From: Chersky-840 sp035604715 | GTDB lineage: Bacteria; Actinomycetota; Acidimicrobiia; Acidimicrobiales; UBA8190 | Assembly: GCA_963731665.1 (NCBI GenBank) | Contig: CAVSWP010000011.1 | Coordinates: forward strand, 620,001-684,000 | DNA: 64,000 nucleotides | Reading direction: 5' to 3' | Shown here: positions 42,490 to 51,178 of the stretch, one piece after another | How positions within the stretch are numbered: position 1 is the first letter of the stretch | Layout of the letters: each line of letters starts with the position of its first letter | The notes under the pieces: generated by a model | Told to the model about the DNA's origin: nothing | Databases searched by the model: none | Seen by the model: only the letters and a program-made list of their open reading frames with translations | Program-made: the position numbers and the translations under genes

Positions 42490-43650
42490 TCAGATCCGCT
42501 CCAGGATGGTCCCGGTGGCCAGCGCACCGCCACAGCACATCGAGATGAGGGCCAGATTGCCGTCGCGGCGCTCGAGCTCGTGCAGGGCGGTGGTGATGAG
42601 CCGGCTCCCGGTGGCGCCCACAGGATGACCGAGCGCGATGGCCCCCCCGTTGACGTTCACCTTGTCCCAATCGACGTTGTGGACCTTCTGCCACGAGCAG
42701 ACGACCGATGCGAATGCCTCGTTCACCTCGAAGATGTCGATGTCGGGAATGGTCATGCCGGCCTTGGCGAGAACCTTGGCGGTGGCGGCAATGGGCCCAT
42801 CGAGCTGGTAGTAGGGGTCGGACCCCACCAGGACCTGGGATACGACCCGGGCCCGCGGCCGCAGTCCCAGCGCCTTCGCCTTCTCTTGGGACATCCACAG
42901 CACAGCGGCGGCACCGTCGGAGATCTGCGACGAGGTGCCGGCGGTGTGGATGCCGTCGGGAAGAACGGGCTTGAGCGCGGCGAGACCCGCCTCCGTAGTG
43001 TCCCGCAACCCCTGGTCCCGCTCTACGACCTGGAGCTCGCCGGTCGCGCCGTCTGGGCCGACGACGGGCGCCTCGACGGCGAACACCTCACGTTCGAAGC
43101 GACCTTCGGCCCACGCCTGCGCGGCCTTGCGCTGGGACTCGAGCCCCAGGGCATCGGCGTCCGAGCGACTGACCGAGTACTTCTCGGCGATGCGTTCAGC
43201 CGAGGCGAACTGGTCGGGTATGGCCAGGGGGAACCCGCTCGGGAACGGCCGGCCCGGACCGTTGACGACGTTCGCCCCCAGGCCGACCCTGCTCATCGCC
43301 TCGATGCCGCAGGCGATGGCGACGTCCACGACACCGCTCGAAACGAGGCCCGCCACGATGTGATTGGCCTGCTGAGACGAACCGCATTGGCAGTCGACCG
43401 TGGTGGCGGCGACCTCGTAGGGAAGGCCCTGACTGAGCCACGCCGTGCGGGCGATGTTGAACGCCTGCTCGCCCGACTGGGTGACGCATCCCGCGAAGAT
43501 CTGCTCAACCTCGGAGGGGTCGAGGCCCGTCCGCTTGATCAACTCGACCTGGGCGGCGCCGAGCAGCTCGGCTGGGTGGACTCCCGACAACGCTCCGTTG
43601 CGCTTGCCGATGGCGGTCCGCACCGCCTCGACGATCACGGGTTCTGTCAT
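42490..43650 (-). CDS. Thiolase, FadA5-like (steroid 3-ketoacyl-CoA thiolase)
   Basis: 386 residues; ATG 43650 preceded by GGGAACGAAT. Nucleophile Cys89 in TTVDCQCGSSQQANH, then GIEAMSRVGLGAN, HTAGTSSQISDGAAAVLWMS, INEAFAS-type VNEAFASVVCSW, NVNGGAIALGHPVGATGS (catalytic His) and SMCCGGALATGTI (second Cys). By memory the sequence follows M. tuberculosis FadA5 closely (IGKRNG start, EQAFNIARTAWL, ATTVDCQCGSSQQ), which cleaves 3-ketoacyl-CoA in the cholesterol side chain. Functional assignment to steroid rather than general beta-oxidation is therefore likely but not proven. Divergent from the Rieske gene across 190 nt. Confidence 0.9.
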   Translation of the reverse strand: MTEPVIVEAVRTAIGKRNGALSGVHPAELLGAAQVELIKRTGLDPSEVEQIFAGCVTQSGEQAFNIARTAWLSQGLPYEVAATTVDCQCGSSQQANHIVAGLVSSGVVDVAIACGIEAMSRVGLGANVVNGPGRPFPSGFPLAIPDQFASAERIAEKYSVSRSDADALGLESQRKAAQAWAEGRFEREVFAVEAPVVGPDGATGELQVVERDQGLRDTTEAGLAALKPVLPDGIHTAGTSSQISDGAAAVLWMSQEKAKALGLRPRARVVSQVLVGSDPYYQLDGPIAATAKVLAKAGMTIPDIDIFEVNEAFASVVCSWQKVHNVDWDKVNVNGGAIALGHPVGATGSRLITTALHELERRDGNLALISMCCGGALATGTILERI

Positions 43651-43688
43651 ATTCGTTCCCTTCGGCACGGCCTCGAACAAGCGTCGTG

Positions 43689-43694
43689 AGTATA
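43689..43694 (-). promoter_or_regulatory. Candidate -10 element (TATACT) for the thiolase operon
   Basis: Read on the minus strand, TATACT lies about 39 nt upstream of the thiolase ATG (43650) in otherwise GC-rich sequence. No convincing -35 box was found, so this is only suggestive. Confidence 0.3.
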
Positions 43695-43840
43695 GATTCC
43701 CACCGTTGCCATCTCGCCTCCCGCCGACAGATGACGTCTCGGGCGGGCTCTGGAGTGTCCCCAAGGTCGGACCTCGGGGTGTCCGGGCCGGGACGACCGC
43801 TTCGGTTCGGTGCGTGACGGCCGCTTAACATGGAGCGAGC

Positions 43841-45151
43841 ATGACGGACATCGATCTTCGTAGCGTCCTCATTGGTGACGACGACGTCGTCCCCCGTGCT
43901 CGCTACACGAGCGCCCAGTTCAGCGCACTGGAGTTCGAGCGCCTTTGGGGGCGCGTGTGGCAGGTGGCCTGCCGCCAGGAAGAGATCGACGAGGTGGGCG
44001 ACTACTGCGAATACCTGATCGGCGACCAGTCGATTCTCGTCGTGCGGTCGGCCCCCGACATCGTCAGCGCGTACCACAACACCTGCCTGCACCGTGGTAC
44101 GCGCTTGGCGGCGGGCAATGGTCACTTCGACGACGAGTGCATCCGGTGCCGATATCACGCCTGGCGCTACGACCTCGACGGCAACCTCATCGAGGTCGTC
44201 GATGCCGAGGAATTCGCTCCGATCCCTTCGGATGTGTGCCTCGGCCAGGTGCGCGTCGACCGGTGGGGTGGATTCGTGTGGGTCTGTATGGACCCGGCCG
44301 CCCCTCCCCTGCTCGAATACCTCGACCCGCTTCCCACGCTGTTGGCCCCGTACCACCTCAACCGGATGCGGATTCGCTCATACCTCTCGACGGTACTCCC
44401 GGCCAATTGGAAGGTCGTGGTCGACGCCTTCAACGAGGGCTATCACGTGCAAGGCACACACCCCCAGATCCTGCCTTGGACCGACGACGTCAATCTCGAA
44501 TACGAGCCCTTGGGCATCCACTCGCATTACGGTCGCCTGCCCAACGCACGGCGCACGTTGCAGCCCAGCCCACGTCTCGGGCTCTCCGAAGGCGAATACG
44601 ACGAAGGTGAGATCCTGTCGTCGTTCGTCGAAGGACTGGGTGGCCTGTTCTACGATGACGAACGCGCCCTCATCGACAGGGTCCGTTCGACGCCGACCGA
44701 CGGCGAGACGTTGTTGGGCCGGTACCAGAAAGGGCGACGCGAACTGTTGGCGAGCCGCGGGGTCGCCGTCGAGGAGTTCGCTGACGACCAGTTGACCAGT
44801 GCGGACGACGTCTTGTTCTTTCCCAACATGGTGGGGCCGATCTATCCGGGCACGGCCATCATCTTCCGCATGCGGCCCAACGGACTCGATCCGGACAGTT
44901 CCATCAAGGACACCTGGTTCCTCGAATGGCCCCGAGACGGCGAGGCCCACCGGCGGGCGAAGAAGCGCTTCTACCCGGATTGGACCGAACGCGACTGGGG
45001 TCTCATCACAAATCAGGACTATGCCAACATGGAGCACGTGCAGATCGGCATGAAGTCTCGAGGAGGCCAGGGGCTGCGCCTCAACCGCCGGCAGGAGAGC
45101 AACGTGCTGCACATGCACCGAATGATCGATCGCTACCTGACTGATTCGTGA
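43841..45151 (+). CDS. Rieske non-heme iron oxygenase, alpha subunit
   Basis: 436 residues from ATG 43841. Rieske [2Fe-2S] ligands: Cys82-x-His84 in HNTCLHRGT and Cys103-x2-His106 in IRCRYHAWRY. Mononuclear iron site: NEGYHVQGTH (His202, His207) and the distal Asp in NQDYANMEHVQ. It resembles the alpha subunits of aromatic ring-hydroxylating dioxygenases and of mono-component oxygenases such as KshA-type enzymes, though it is longer than KshA. No beta subunit, ferredoxin or reductase is adjacent, so electrons must come from elsewhere. It overlaps the racemase gene by 4 nt (45148-45151). Substrate inferred to be a steroid or aromatic acid. Confidence 0.93.
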   Translation: MTDIDLRSVLIGDDDVVPRARYTSAQFSALEFERLWGRVWQVACRQEEIDEVGDYCEYLIGDQSILVVRSAPDIVSAYHNTCLHRGTRLAAGNGHFDDECIRCRYHAWRYDLDGNLIEVVDAEEFAPIPSDVCLGQVRVDRWGGFVWVCMDPAAPPLLEYLDPLPTLLAPYHLNRMRIRSYLSTVLPANWKVVVDAFNEGYHVQGTHPQILPWTDDVNLEYEPLGIHSHYGRLPNARRTLQPSPRLGLSEGEYDEGEILSSFVEGLGGLFYDDERALIDRVRSTPTDGETLLGRYQKGRRELLASRGVAVEEFADDQLTSADDVLFFPNMVGPIYPGTAIIFRMRPNGLDPDSSIKDTWFLEWPRDGEAHRRAKKRFYPDWTERDWGLITNQDYANMEHVQIGMKSRGGQGLRLNRRQESNVLHMHRMIDRYLTDS

Positions 45152-46314
45152 CCCCGGAGGAACGACGACCGGCGGGCCCTCTGGCCGGACTTCGCATCAT
45201 CGAACTGGCCGGGCTCGGTCCAGGGCCGTTCTGCGCCATGGTGCTCGCCGACCTGGGCGCCGAGGTCATCCGTGTGGAGCGAACCGGGATGCCGGGACCG
45301 CGCGCCGGTGCACCGGACCGTCGGCTCTTACTCACCCGGGGACGCCAGGCCATCGGGGTCGACCTCAAGCACCCGCTCGGGGTGGAGCTGGTGTTACGGA
45401 TGGTCGAACATGCCGACGTCCTGTTGGAGGGCTTCCGCCCCGGAGTCGTCGAACGAATGGGACTCGGCCCGACCACCTGTCTGGAGCGCAATCCCCGGCT
45501 GGTCTACGGACGGATCACCGGGTACGGGCGAGAAGGACCTCTTGCCGACGAGGCCGGCCACGACATCAATTACATCGCCATTGCCGGCGCCCTCGACCCC
45601 ATCGGGCGCCGGGGTCAAGCCCCCGTACCCCCGCTCAACCTGGTCGCTGACTTTGGCGGTGGGGGGATGTTGCTGGCCATGGGGGTCCTGGCTGCGATCT
45701 ACGAACGAGCTCATTCGAACCTTGGCCAAGTGGTCGATGCGGCCATGGTGGACGGCGCCGCGCTGCTCACGACGATGTTCCACGAAATCCGGGCCTTGTC
45801 TTTGTGGAACGACGAGCGGGGGACCAATTCCATGGACAGCGGCTCCCACTACTACAACGTCTACGAGACGGCCGACGGCCAGTTCGTGTCCGTCGGGGCC
45901 ATGGAGCCGCGCTTCTACCGGTCGTTCATGAGAGGACTGGGCTTTCCCGACGAAAGCATCCCACCGCAGGACGACCAGCCTCAGTGGGAGACCCTCAAAC
46001 ACCGGGTGGCGGAGATCTTCCTGAGCAAGACGAGAGCCGAGTGGCTCGACATATTCCTGGGAACCGACGCGTGCGTGACGCCCGTCCTGTCGCTGGGCGA
46101 AGCTCCGACCCACCCCCACAACCGCCAACGCGCCACCTTCGTGGACGTCGGAGGAGTCGTGGAGCCGGCACCGGCGCCACGCTTCAGCCGCACTCCCCCC
46201 GTGGTCCCTTCGCCGGCACCCGAGCCGGGTGCGCACGCCACCGAGTCGCTCCGGCATTGGGGGTTGGCTCAGAGCGAGATCGACCTCCTGATCGAAGACG
46301 GGGTCGTCGACTGA
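45148..46314 (+). CDS. Alpha-methylacyl-CoA racemase (CoA-transferase family III)
   Basis: 388 residues; GTG 45148 overlaps the Rieske stop. Family III signature ELAGLGPGPFCAMVLADLGAEVIRVER, then LLLTRGRQAIGVDLK and EGFRPGVVERMGLGP. The racemase pair is present: His138 in AGHDINYIAIAGAL and Asp168 in LVADFGGGG, offset by exactly 12 from the catalytic His126/Asp156 of M. tuberculosis MCR. Interconverts (R)- and (S)-2-methylacyl-CoA esters so that beta-oxidation can proceed on steroid side chains or branched fatty acids. Coupled to a Rieske oxygenase and divergent from a FadA5-like thiolase, which fits steroid catabolism. Confidence 0.93.
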   Translation: MTPEERRPAGPLAGLRIIELAGLGPGPFCAMVLADLGAEVIRVERTGMPGPRAGAPDRRLLLTRGRQAIGVDLKHPLGVELVLRMVEHADVLLEGFRPGVVERMGLGPTTCLERNPRLVYGRITGYGREGPLADEAGHDINYIAIAGALDPIGRRGQAPVPPLNLVADFGGGGMLLAMGVLAAIYERAHSNLGQVVDAAMVDGAALLTTMFHEIRALSLWNDERGTNSMDSGSHYYNVYETADGQFVSVGAMEPRFYRSFMRGLGFPDESIPPQDDQPQWETLKHRVAEIFLSKTRAEWLDIFLGTDACVTPVLSLGEAPTHPHNRQRATFVDVGGVVEPAPAPRFSRTPPVVPSPAPEPGAHATESLRHWGLAQSEIDLLIEDGVVD

Positions 46315-46330
46315 AGTTCTGACGGGCTTC

Positions 46331-47119
46331 TCACCGAAGCGCTCCCACGGCGGTGGCCAGGGCGTCCTCCTGAGCCCAGTTCACCTGGAAGTGACGATTG
46401 GGTTCGTTCATCTGGTTGTAGTACCACCAGAAGAGGTAGATGCCCAACGAGAAGACCGTGGCCACGATCCGCCCGGCGTAGTTGTTCTGGCCCTTGACGC
46501 GAGACTGGTCGGGTAGGGGCACGGCTTGACCGAAGCGCCCGAAGATCATCGCCAGTTCGTACTCGACGCCGACCTCGGATCGATCGTGCTTCACGAGGTC
46601 CTGGTCCAAGAGCACGAAGGCGATGATCTCGACGATGCCGCGGGCGACGACCGCCAGTACCAGCCACACCACCGGATCGCGGAAGTCGCCGGTCATACGC
46701 CGCAGAGCATCCATGTGGGCGTTGGCCCGCTGGAACGACGGCGTCAGTTCCGGTTGTAACCCCCGCCGTCCGGCCTCCTCCCATGCAAAGGCCAGGGACG
46801 CGTCGAAAAGCTCGACCCGGCGGGCGTTGTGGGCGCGCATGCGACGGATGAGCTGGTAGAAGACGTACAACCCATAGATCCCCAACGTGAGGACGGTCCA
46901 GCCCAGCGCGGTCCAGTAGTCGAAGATGTAGTCCGTCTCACCGCGCCGCTGCCATGCGTAATACACACGATCGGAGCTGGGCACCGGGGGCGGCCAAGGC
47001 AGGCCGGCACCCGGGAAGACGGGGGGCGGGGCGTACTGCGGAGGGTGCCCGGCGGCACTTGGCCCACTCTCGGTCGGGCCCGACGTCTGCCCGTGGTCGT
47101 CCTGCTCGTTGTCGGCCAT
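46331..47119 (-). CDS. DUF4234-type multi-pass membrane protein
   Basis: 262 residues from ATG 47119, preceded by GGAGGCACC; the frame extends slightly upstream. It has a Pro-rich cytoplasmic N-terminus (PPQYAPPPVFPGAGLPW...), then hydrophobic segments WTALGWTVLTLGIYGLYVFYQL, VVWLVLAVVARGIVEIIAFVLL and VATVFSLGIYLFWWYYNQMN. The repeated LxLGIYxLYWxYxxM pattern is typical of DUF4234-like proteins. Function unknown. Convergent with the racemase gene; no operon partner. Confidence 0.75.
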   Translation of the reverse strand: MADNEQDDHGQTSGPTESGPSAAGHPPQYAPPPVFPGAGLPWPPPVPSSDRVYYAWQRRGETDYIFDYWTALGWTVLTLGIYGLYVFYQLIRRMRAHNARRVELFDASLAFAWEEAGRRGLQPELTPSFQRANAHMDALRRMTGDFRDPVVWLVLAVVARGIVEIIAFVLLDQDLVKHDRSEVGVEYELAMIFGRFGQAVPLPDQSRVKGQNNYAGRIVATVFSLGIYLFWWYYNQMNEPNRHFQVNWAQEDALATAVGALR

Positions 47120-47281
47120 GGTGCCTCCTCGAATCCCCACCCGGGACCGATCCTAAGGAATATCCGGCCGAGAGCCACGGCTCACACGAGAGCTGCGTGC
47201 GCTCTGAGCACCAACGACGGCTCGAGAGCACTCATACGGTCGTCAGGGACCCATGCCCAACGAATCAATCAGAGTCCAGAC

Positions 47282-47479
47282 TCAATCGGCCTCAGCAGCC
47301 CGGACCCAGTGACGCGTTCCTTCGGGGGCGGGGACGAGCCGTAAGCCGGCGTCCTTGGCGAGCACGACTGCTATGGCCTCGGGCCCGATGACCTGGTCCA
47401 CGTCACCATTGTCGTATCGGACGTCGATGGTGCGGCGCAGGCTGTGCCAAACGATGCTGACGATCTGACGGTCGGCCAT
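47282..47479 (-). CDS. Small hypothetical protein (65 residues)
   Basis: ATG 47479. A compact sequence without a membrane segment, with SIVWHSLRRTIDVRYDNGDVDQVIGPEAIAVVLAKDAGLR. The pattern of a beta-hairpin (VRYDNGDVD) followed by a helix suggests a small alpha/beta domain. It lies 30 nt from the start of the flanking Ig-repeat gene on the same strand. No family recognised; a coding status is supported mainly by codon usage and a clean start. Confidence 0.5.
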   Translation of the reverse strand: MADRQIVSIVWHSLRRTIDVRYDNGDVDQVIGPEAIAVVLAKDAGLRLVPAPEGTRHWVRAAEAD

Positions 47480-47509
47480 GCCAGCGTCACTGGATGGCTT
47501 GATTTGTGC

Positions 47510-50500
47510 TCACCGCAGGAGCGTGAAGATCGTCGTGCCCTGGGCCGCCGAGGACTCGGTGGCCGCAATGGTGTGCTTGCCCTTCTTCCCCGACCGGCTG
47601 GCGCGGGGGATGGTGCCGCCACAGCTGAAAGTCCCGTTGGTGGCGACGGTGGCCTGACACAGCACGGTGCTGGCGCGCTTCTTGGCGCGCAGCCCGCTCA
47701 GGTAGGTGACGATGACGGTCCCCCCCGGGACGAAGCTCGTGCCCGTGCTCGTCACGGCGCTGCGCTTCTTGCCCGACCCCGGGGTCAGGCTCAACAGCGG
47801 GGAGGAGGGCGGGTTCGACGGTGGCGGGTCAAGGGCGGAGAGCACGCTCAGCACGGCGCTGCCCCCAATGAGGGTGGTGGGATCGGTGGCGGTGATGGTG
47901 GACAGCCCCGGGAGCACCCCCGTGGCCAGGCCCTGGGACCCGACGGCGTTGGAGATGGTGGCGAGCAGGCCCTGGGCCGAGGACCACGTGACCGAGTTGG
48001 TCAGGTCCTGGGTAGTCCCGTTGGAGTACAGGCCCGTGGCGCTGAACTGCTGGGTCTGGCCCTGGGTCACCGACGACAGCGCCGGAGTGACGGTGATGGC
48101 GGTGAGCACGGCCGGGAGCACCGTCAACGCGGCGGTGCCCGAGATCAGCGACGACGGGTCGGTGGCGTTGATGGTGGACACCCCCGGGAGCAGGCCCGTG
48201 GCCAGGCCCTGGGAACCGACGGCGTTGGAGATGGAGGCCAGCGAGCCCTGGAGCGAGGACCACGTGACCGAGTTGGTCAGGTCCCTGGTGGTCCCGTCGG
48301 AGTACAGCCCCGTGGCGCTGAACTGCTGGGTCTGGCCCTGGGTCACAGACGTCAGCGCCGGCGACACCGTGATGGCGGTGAGCACGGCCGGGAGCACCGT
48401 CAACGCGGCGGTGCCCGAGAGCAGTGACGCCGGGTCGGTGGCGTTGATGGTGGACACCCCCGGGAGCAGCCCGGTGGCCAGTCCCTGGGAACCAACGGCG
48501 TTGGAGATGGAGGCCAGCGAGCCCTGGAGCGAGGACCACGTGACCGAGCTGGTGAGGTCCTTGGTGGTCCCGTCGGAGTACAGCCCGGTGGCGCTGAACT
48601 GCTGGGTCTGGCCCTCGCCCACCGAGGCCAGTGCCGGCGACACCGTCACGGCGGTGAGCACGGCCGGGATCACCGTCAACGCCGCGGTGCCCGAGAGCAG
48701 CGACGCCGGGTCGGTGGCGTTGATGGTGGACACCCCCGGGAGCAGGCCGGTGGCCAGTCCGGCGTTGGAGATGGAGGCCAGCGAGCCCTGGAGCGAGGAC
48801 CACGTGACCGAGCTGGTGAGGTCCTTGGTGGTCCCGTCGGAGTACAGCCCGGTGGCGCTGAACTGCTGGGTCTGGCCCTGGGCCACGGAGGCCAGCGCCG
48901 GAGTAACGGTGACGGCGGTGAGCATGGCCGGAAGCACCGTCAACGCCGCGGTGCCCGAGAGCAGCGACGCCGGGTCGGTGGCGTTGATGGTGGACACCCC
49001 CGGGAGCAGCCCGATGGCCAGTCCGGCGTTGGAGATGGAGGCCAGCGAGCCCTGGAGCGAGGACCACGTGACCGAGCTGGTCAGGTCCTTGGTGGTCCCG
49101 TCGGAGTACAGGCCCGTGGCGGCGAATTGTTCCGACTGTCCCTTGGCTACCGACGCCAACGACGGCGACACCGTCACGGCGGTGAGCACGGCCGGGAGCA
49201 CCGTCAACGCCGCGGTGCCCGAGAGCAGTGACGACGGGTCGGTGGCGTTGATGGTGGACACCCCCGGGAGCAGCCCGGTGGCCAGTCCCTGGGTTCCGAC
49301 GGCGTTGGAGATGGAGGCCAGAGAGCCCTGGAGCGAGGACCACGTGACCGAGCTGGTCAGGTCCTTGGTGGTCCCGTCGGAGTACAGACCCGTGGCGGCG
49401 AATTGTTCCGACTGTCCCTTGGCTACCGACGTCAACGACGGCGACACCGTCACGGCGGTGAGCACGGCCGGGAGCACCGTCAACGCCGCGGTACCCGAGA
49501 TCAGCGAAGACGGGTCGGTGGCGGTGATGGTGGCGCCTCCCACGCCGGCGGCCGTGGCCTTGCCCTGTGATCCCGCGCTGTTGGAAACGGTGGCCACCGA
49601 GCTCGAGGACGACGACCATGTGACCGAGTTGGTCAGGTCGGCGGTGCTCAGATCGGAGTAGACACCCGTGGCGGTGAATTGCTCGGTGTCGCCCTTGGCC
49701 ACCGACGCCACCGCCGGCGACACCGTGATGGCGGTGAGCACGGCCGGGAGCACCGTGAAGGCGGCGGTGCCGGAGATGAGCGACGACGGATCGGTGGCGG
49801 TGATGGTGGCCGCTCCCACCCCGGTCGCCGTGGCCTTGCCCTGCGACCCCGCGCTGTTGGAGACGGTGGTCACCGAGCTCGACGACGACGACCATGTGAC
49901 CGAGTCGGTCAGGTTGGCGGTGCTCAGATCGGAGTAGACACCCGTGGCGGAGAACTGCTCGGTATTGCCCTTGGCCACCGACGCCAGCGTCGGCGACACC
50001 GTGATAGCTGTCAGCACGGCCGGCGTGACCGTGAAGACAGCGGTACCGGAGATGAGCGACGACGGATCGATGGCGGTGATGGTGGCCGCTCCCACCCCGG
50101 TCGCCGTGGCCTTGCCCTGCGACCCCGGGCTGTTGGAGATGGTGGCCACCGAGCTCGACGACGACGACCACGTGACCGAGTCGGTCAGGTCGGCGGTGCT
50201 CAGATCGGAGTAGAGACCCGTGGCGGCGAATTGCTCGGTCTCGCCCTTGGCCACCGACGCCGCCACCGGAGCGACGCTGACAGACACCAGAGTCGCCGCC
50301 GTCACCGTGAGGGCCGCGGTGCCGGAGATGAGTGACGACGGATCGGTGGCCGTGACGGTGGCCGCTCCTACCCCGGTTGCCGTGGCCTTGCCTTGCGACC
50401 CCGTGCTGTTGGAGATGGTGGCCACCGAGCTCGACGACGACGACCACGTGACCGAGTTGGTGAGGTTGACGGTGCTCAGATTGGAGTAATGACCGGTGGC

Positions 50501-50959
50501 GGCGAATTGCTCGGTGTCGCCCTTGGCCACCGACGCCACCGTGGGAGCGACCGTGACCGCCACCAGAATGGCCGGCGTCACCGTGAGGACGGCGGTGCCT
50601 TTGATCAGTGACGATGGATCGGTGGCGGTGATGGTGGCCGCCCCCACACCGATGGCCGTGCCCTTGCCCTGCGATCCCGTGCTGTTGGAGATCGTGGCCA
50701 CCGAACTCGACGAAGACGACCACGTCACGGAGTCGGTCAGGTTGGCGGTGCTCAGATCGGAGTAGTGACCCGTGGCGGTGAACTGCTGGGCTTGTCCCTG
50801 CGCAACCGAAGCTGCGGTAGGCGACACCGTGACCGTCAGGAGCAAAGGCGGTCCGAGCGCATTGGCACTCTCAACCCCAGCCACGCCCAGCAACCCGGCC
50901 ACGGTGACCACCACGACAACCAGACGCGCCCGAACTCGGACCCCGCACCCGCGCCCCAT
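47510..50959 (-). CDS. Secreted surface protein with 11 tandem bacterial Ig-like (Big_2) repeats
   Basis: 1149 residues. Signal peptide MGRGCGVRVRARLVVVVVTVAGLLGVAG, then 11 repeats of ~91 residues, each of the form TAITVSPxxxSVxxGxxxQF - ATGxYSDxTTxxLTxSVTW - SxxxxVATISN - GxATGxGAATITATDPSSL - SGTAALTV, matching Big_2 folds. Repeats 1-5 and 6-11 form two subtypes (VTWSSSSSSV versus VTWSSLQGSL). The last 107 residues differ: a Pro/Ser linker, then basic TPGSGKKRSAVTSTG, two Cys (VLCQATV, FSCGGT) and RSGKKGKHTIA, with no LPxTG or transmembrane anchor. Probably a cell-surface adhesin or matrix protein, divergent from a c-di-GMP turnover protein. Confidence 0.9.
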   Translation of the reverse strand: MGRGCGVRVRARLVVVVVTVAGLLGVAGVESANALGPPLLLTVTVSPTAASVAQGQAQQFTATGHYSDLSTANLTDSVTWSSSSSSVATISNSTGSQGKGTAIGVGAATITATDPSSLIKGTAVLTVTPAILVAVTVAPTVASVAKGDTEQFAATGHYSNLSTVNLTNSVTWSSSSSSVATISNSTGSQGKATATGVGAATVTATDPSSLISGTAALTVTAATLVSVSVAPVAASVAKGETEQFAATGLYSDLSTADLTDSVTWSSSSSSVATISNSPGSQGKATATGVGAATITAIDPSSLISGTAVFTVTPAVLTAITVSPTLASVAKGNTEQFSATGVYSDLSTANLTDSVTWSSSSSSVTTVSNSAGSQGKATATGVGAATITATDPSSLISGTAAFTVLPAVLTAITVSPAVASVAKGDTEQFTATGVYSDLSTADLTNSVTWSSSSSSVATVSNSAGSQGKATAAGVGGATITATDPSSLISGTAALTVLPAVLTAVTVSPSLTSVAKGQSEQFAATGLYSDGTTKDLTSSVTWSSLQGSLASISNAVGTQGLATGLLPGVSTINATDPSSLLSGTAALTVLPAVLTAVTVSPSLASVAKGQSEQFAATGLYSDGTTKDLTSSVTWSSLQGSLASISNAGLAIGLLPGVSTINATDPASLLSGTAALTVLPAMLTAVTVTPALASVAQGQTQQFSATGLYSDGTTKDLTSSVTWSSLQGSLASISNAGLATGLLPGVSTINATDPASLLSGTAALTVIPAVLTAVTVSPALASVGEGQTQQFSATGLYSDGTTKDLTSSVTWSSLQGSLASISNAVGSQGLATGLLPGVSTINATDPASLLSGTAALTVLPAVLTAITVSPALTSVTQGQTQQFSATGLYSDGTTRDLTNSVTWSSLQGSLASISNAVGSQGLATGLLPGVSTINATDPSSLISGTAALTVLPAVLTAITVTPALSSVTQGQTQQFSATGLYSNGTTQDLTNSVTWSSAQGLLATISNAVGSQGLATGVLPGLSTITATDPTTLIGGSAVLSVLSALDPPPSNPPSSPLLSLTPGSGKKRSAVTSTGTSFVPGGTVIVTYLSGLRAKKRASTVLCQATVATNGTFSCGGTIPRASRSGKKGKHTIAATESSAAQGTTIFTLLR
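47834..50842 (-). repeat. Array of 11 Big_2-coding repeats (unit ~276 nt)
   Basis: The coding region of the adhesin-like protein is built from tandem units of about 276 bp; several differ by only a few bases, and two units (near 49020 and 48750) lack a 4-codon stretch (the xGxQ before GLAxG). Such near-identical units are prone to recombination and misassembly. The opposite strand shows long open frames because of the repeated codon pattern; I do not treat them as genes. Confidence 0.92.
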
Positions 50960-50990
50960 TTGACAACCCCCTCGAACTCCCCTTCCACCA

Positions 50991-51089
50991 CGGGACCCCG
51001 TATGGGGAGTCCCGTAGTGAAACCTGTCTCAGTGTCAACTCGGGAGTTGGTGTGCCACCAGCGGGGAACCACCTGTCTGGGGCCAGGTG
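50991..51089. promoter_or_regulatory. Divergent intergenic region with two inverted repeats
   Basis: Between the Ig-repeat gene (start 50959, minus) and the GGDEF-EAL gene (start 51179, plus) are two imperfect dyads. CGGGACCCC pairs with GGGGAGTCCCG (50991-51014, one bulged A), and CACCTG pairs with CAGGTG (51070-51075/51084-51089, 8-nt spacer). Either may be a transcript hairpin or a regulator site; no c-di-GMP riboswitch is evident. Confidence 0.3.
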
Positions 51090-51178
51090 ATACCACCTGA
51101 CCATGGGCCGCCGAGCAAGAACCCGCGGGGTCAGGCGCCCCCTCGACCAACCAACTCAAGGTCCCCTAGCAGGCACAG

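Noticed and set aside
47706..49661. 651-residue open frame on the + strand, and four ~89-residue frames to 50765
   Set aside because: They lie exactly antisense to the 11-repeat adhesin and arise from its repeated codon pattern; the adhesin has a signal peptide and Big_2 motifs, these have none.
50960..51178. Possible c-di-GMP riboswitch upstream of the GGDEF-EAL gene
   Set aside because: No GEMM-type consensus or conserved pairing could be found; only two short dyads remain.
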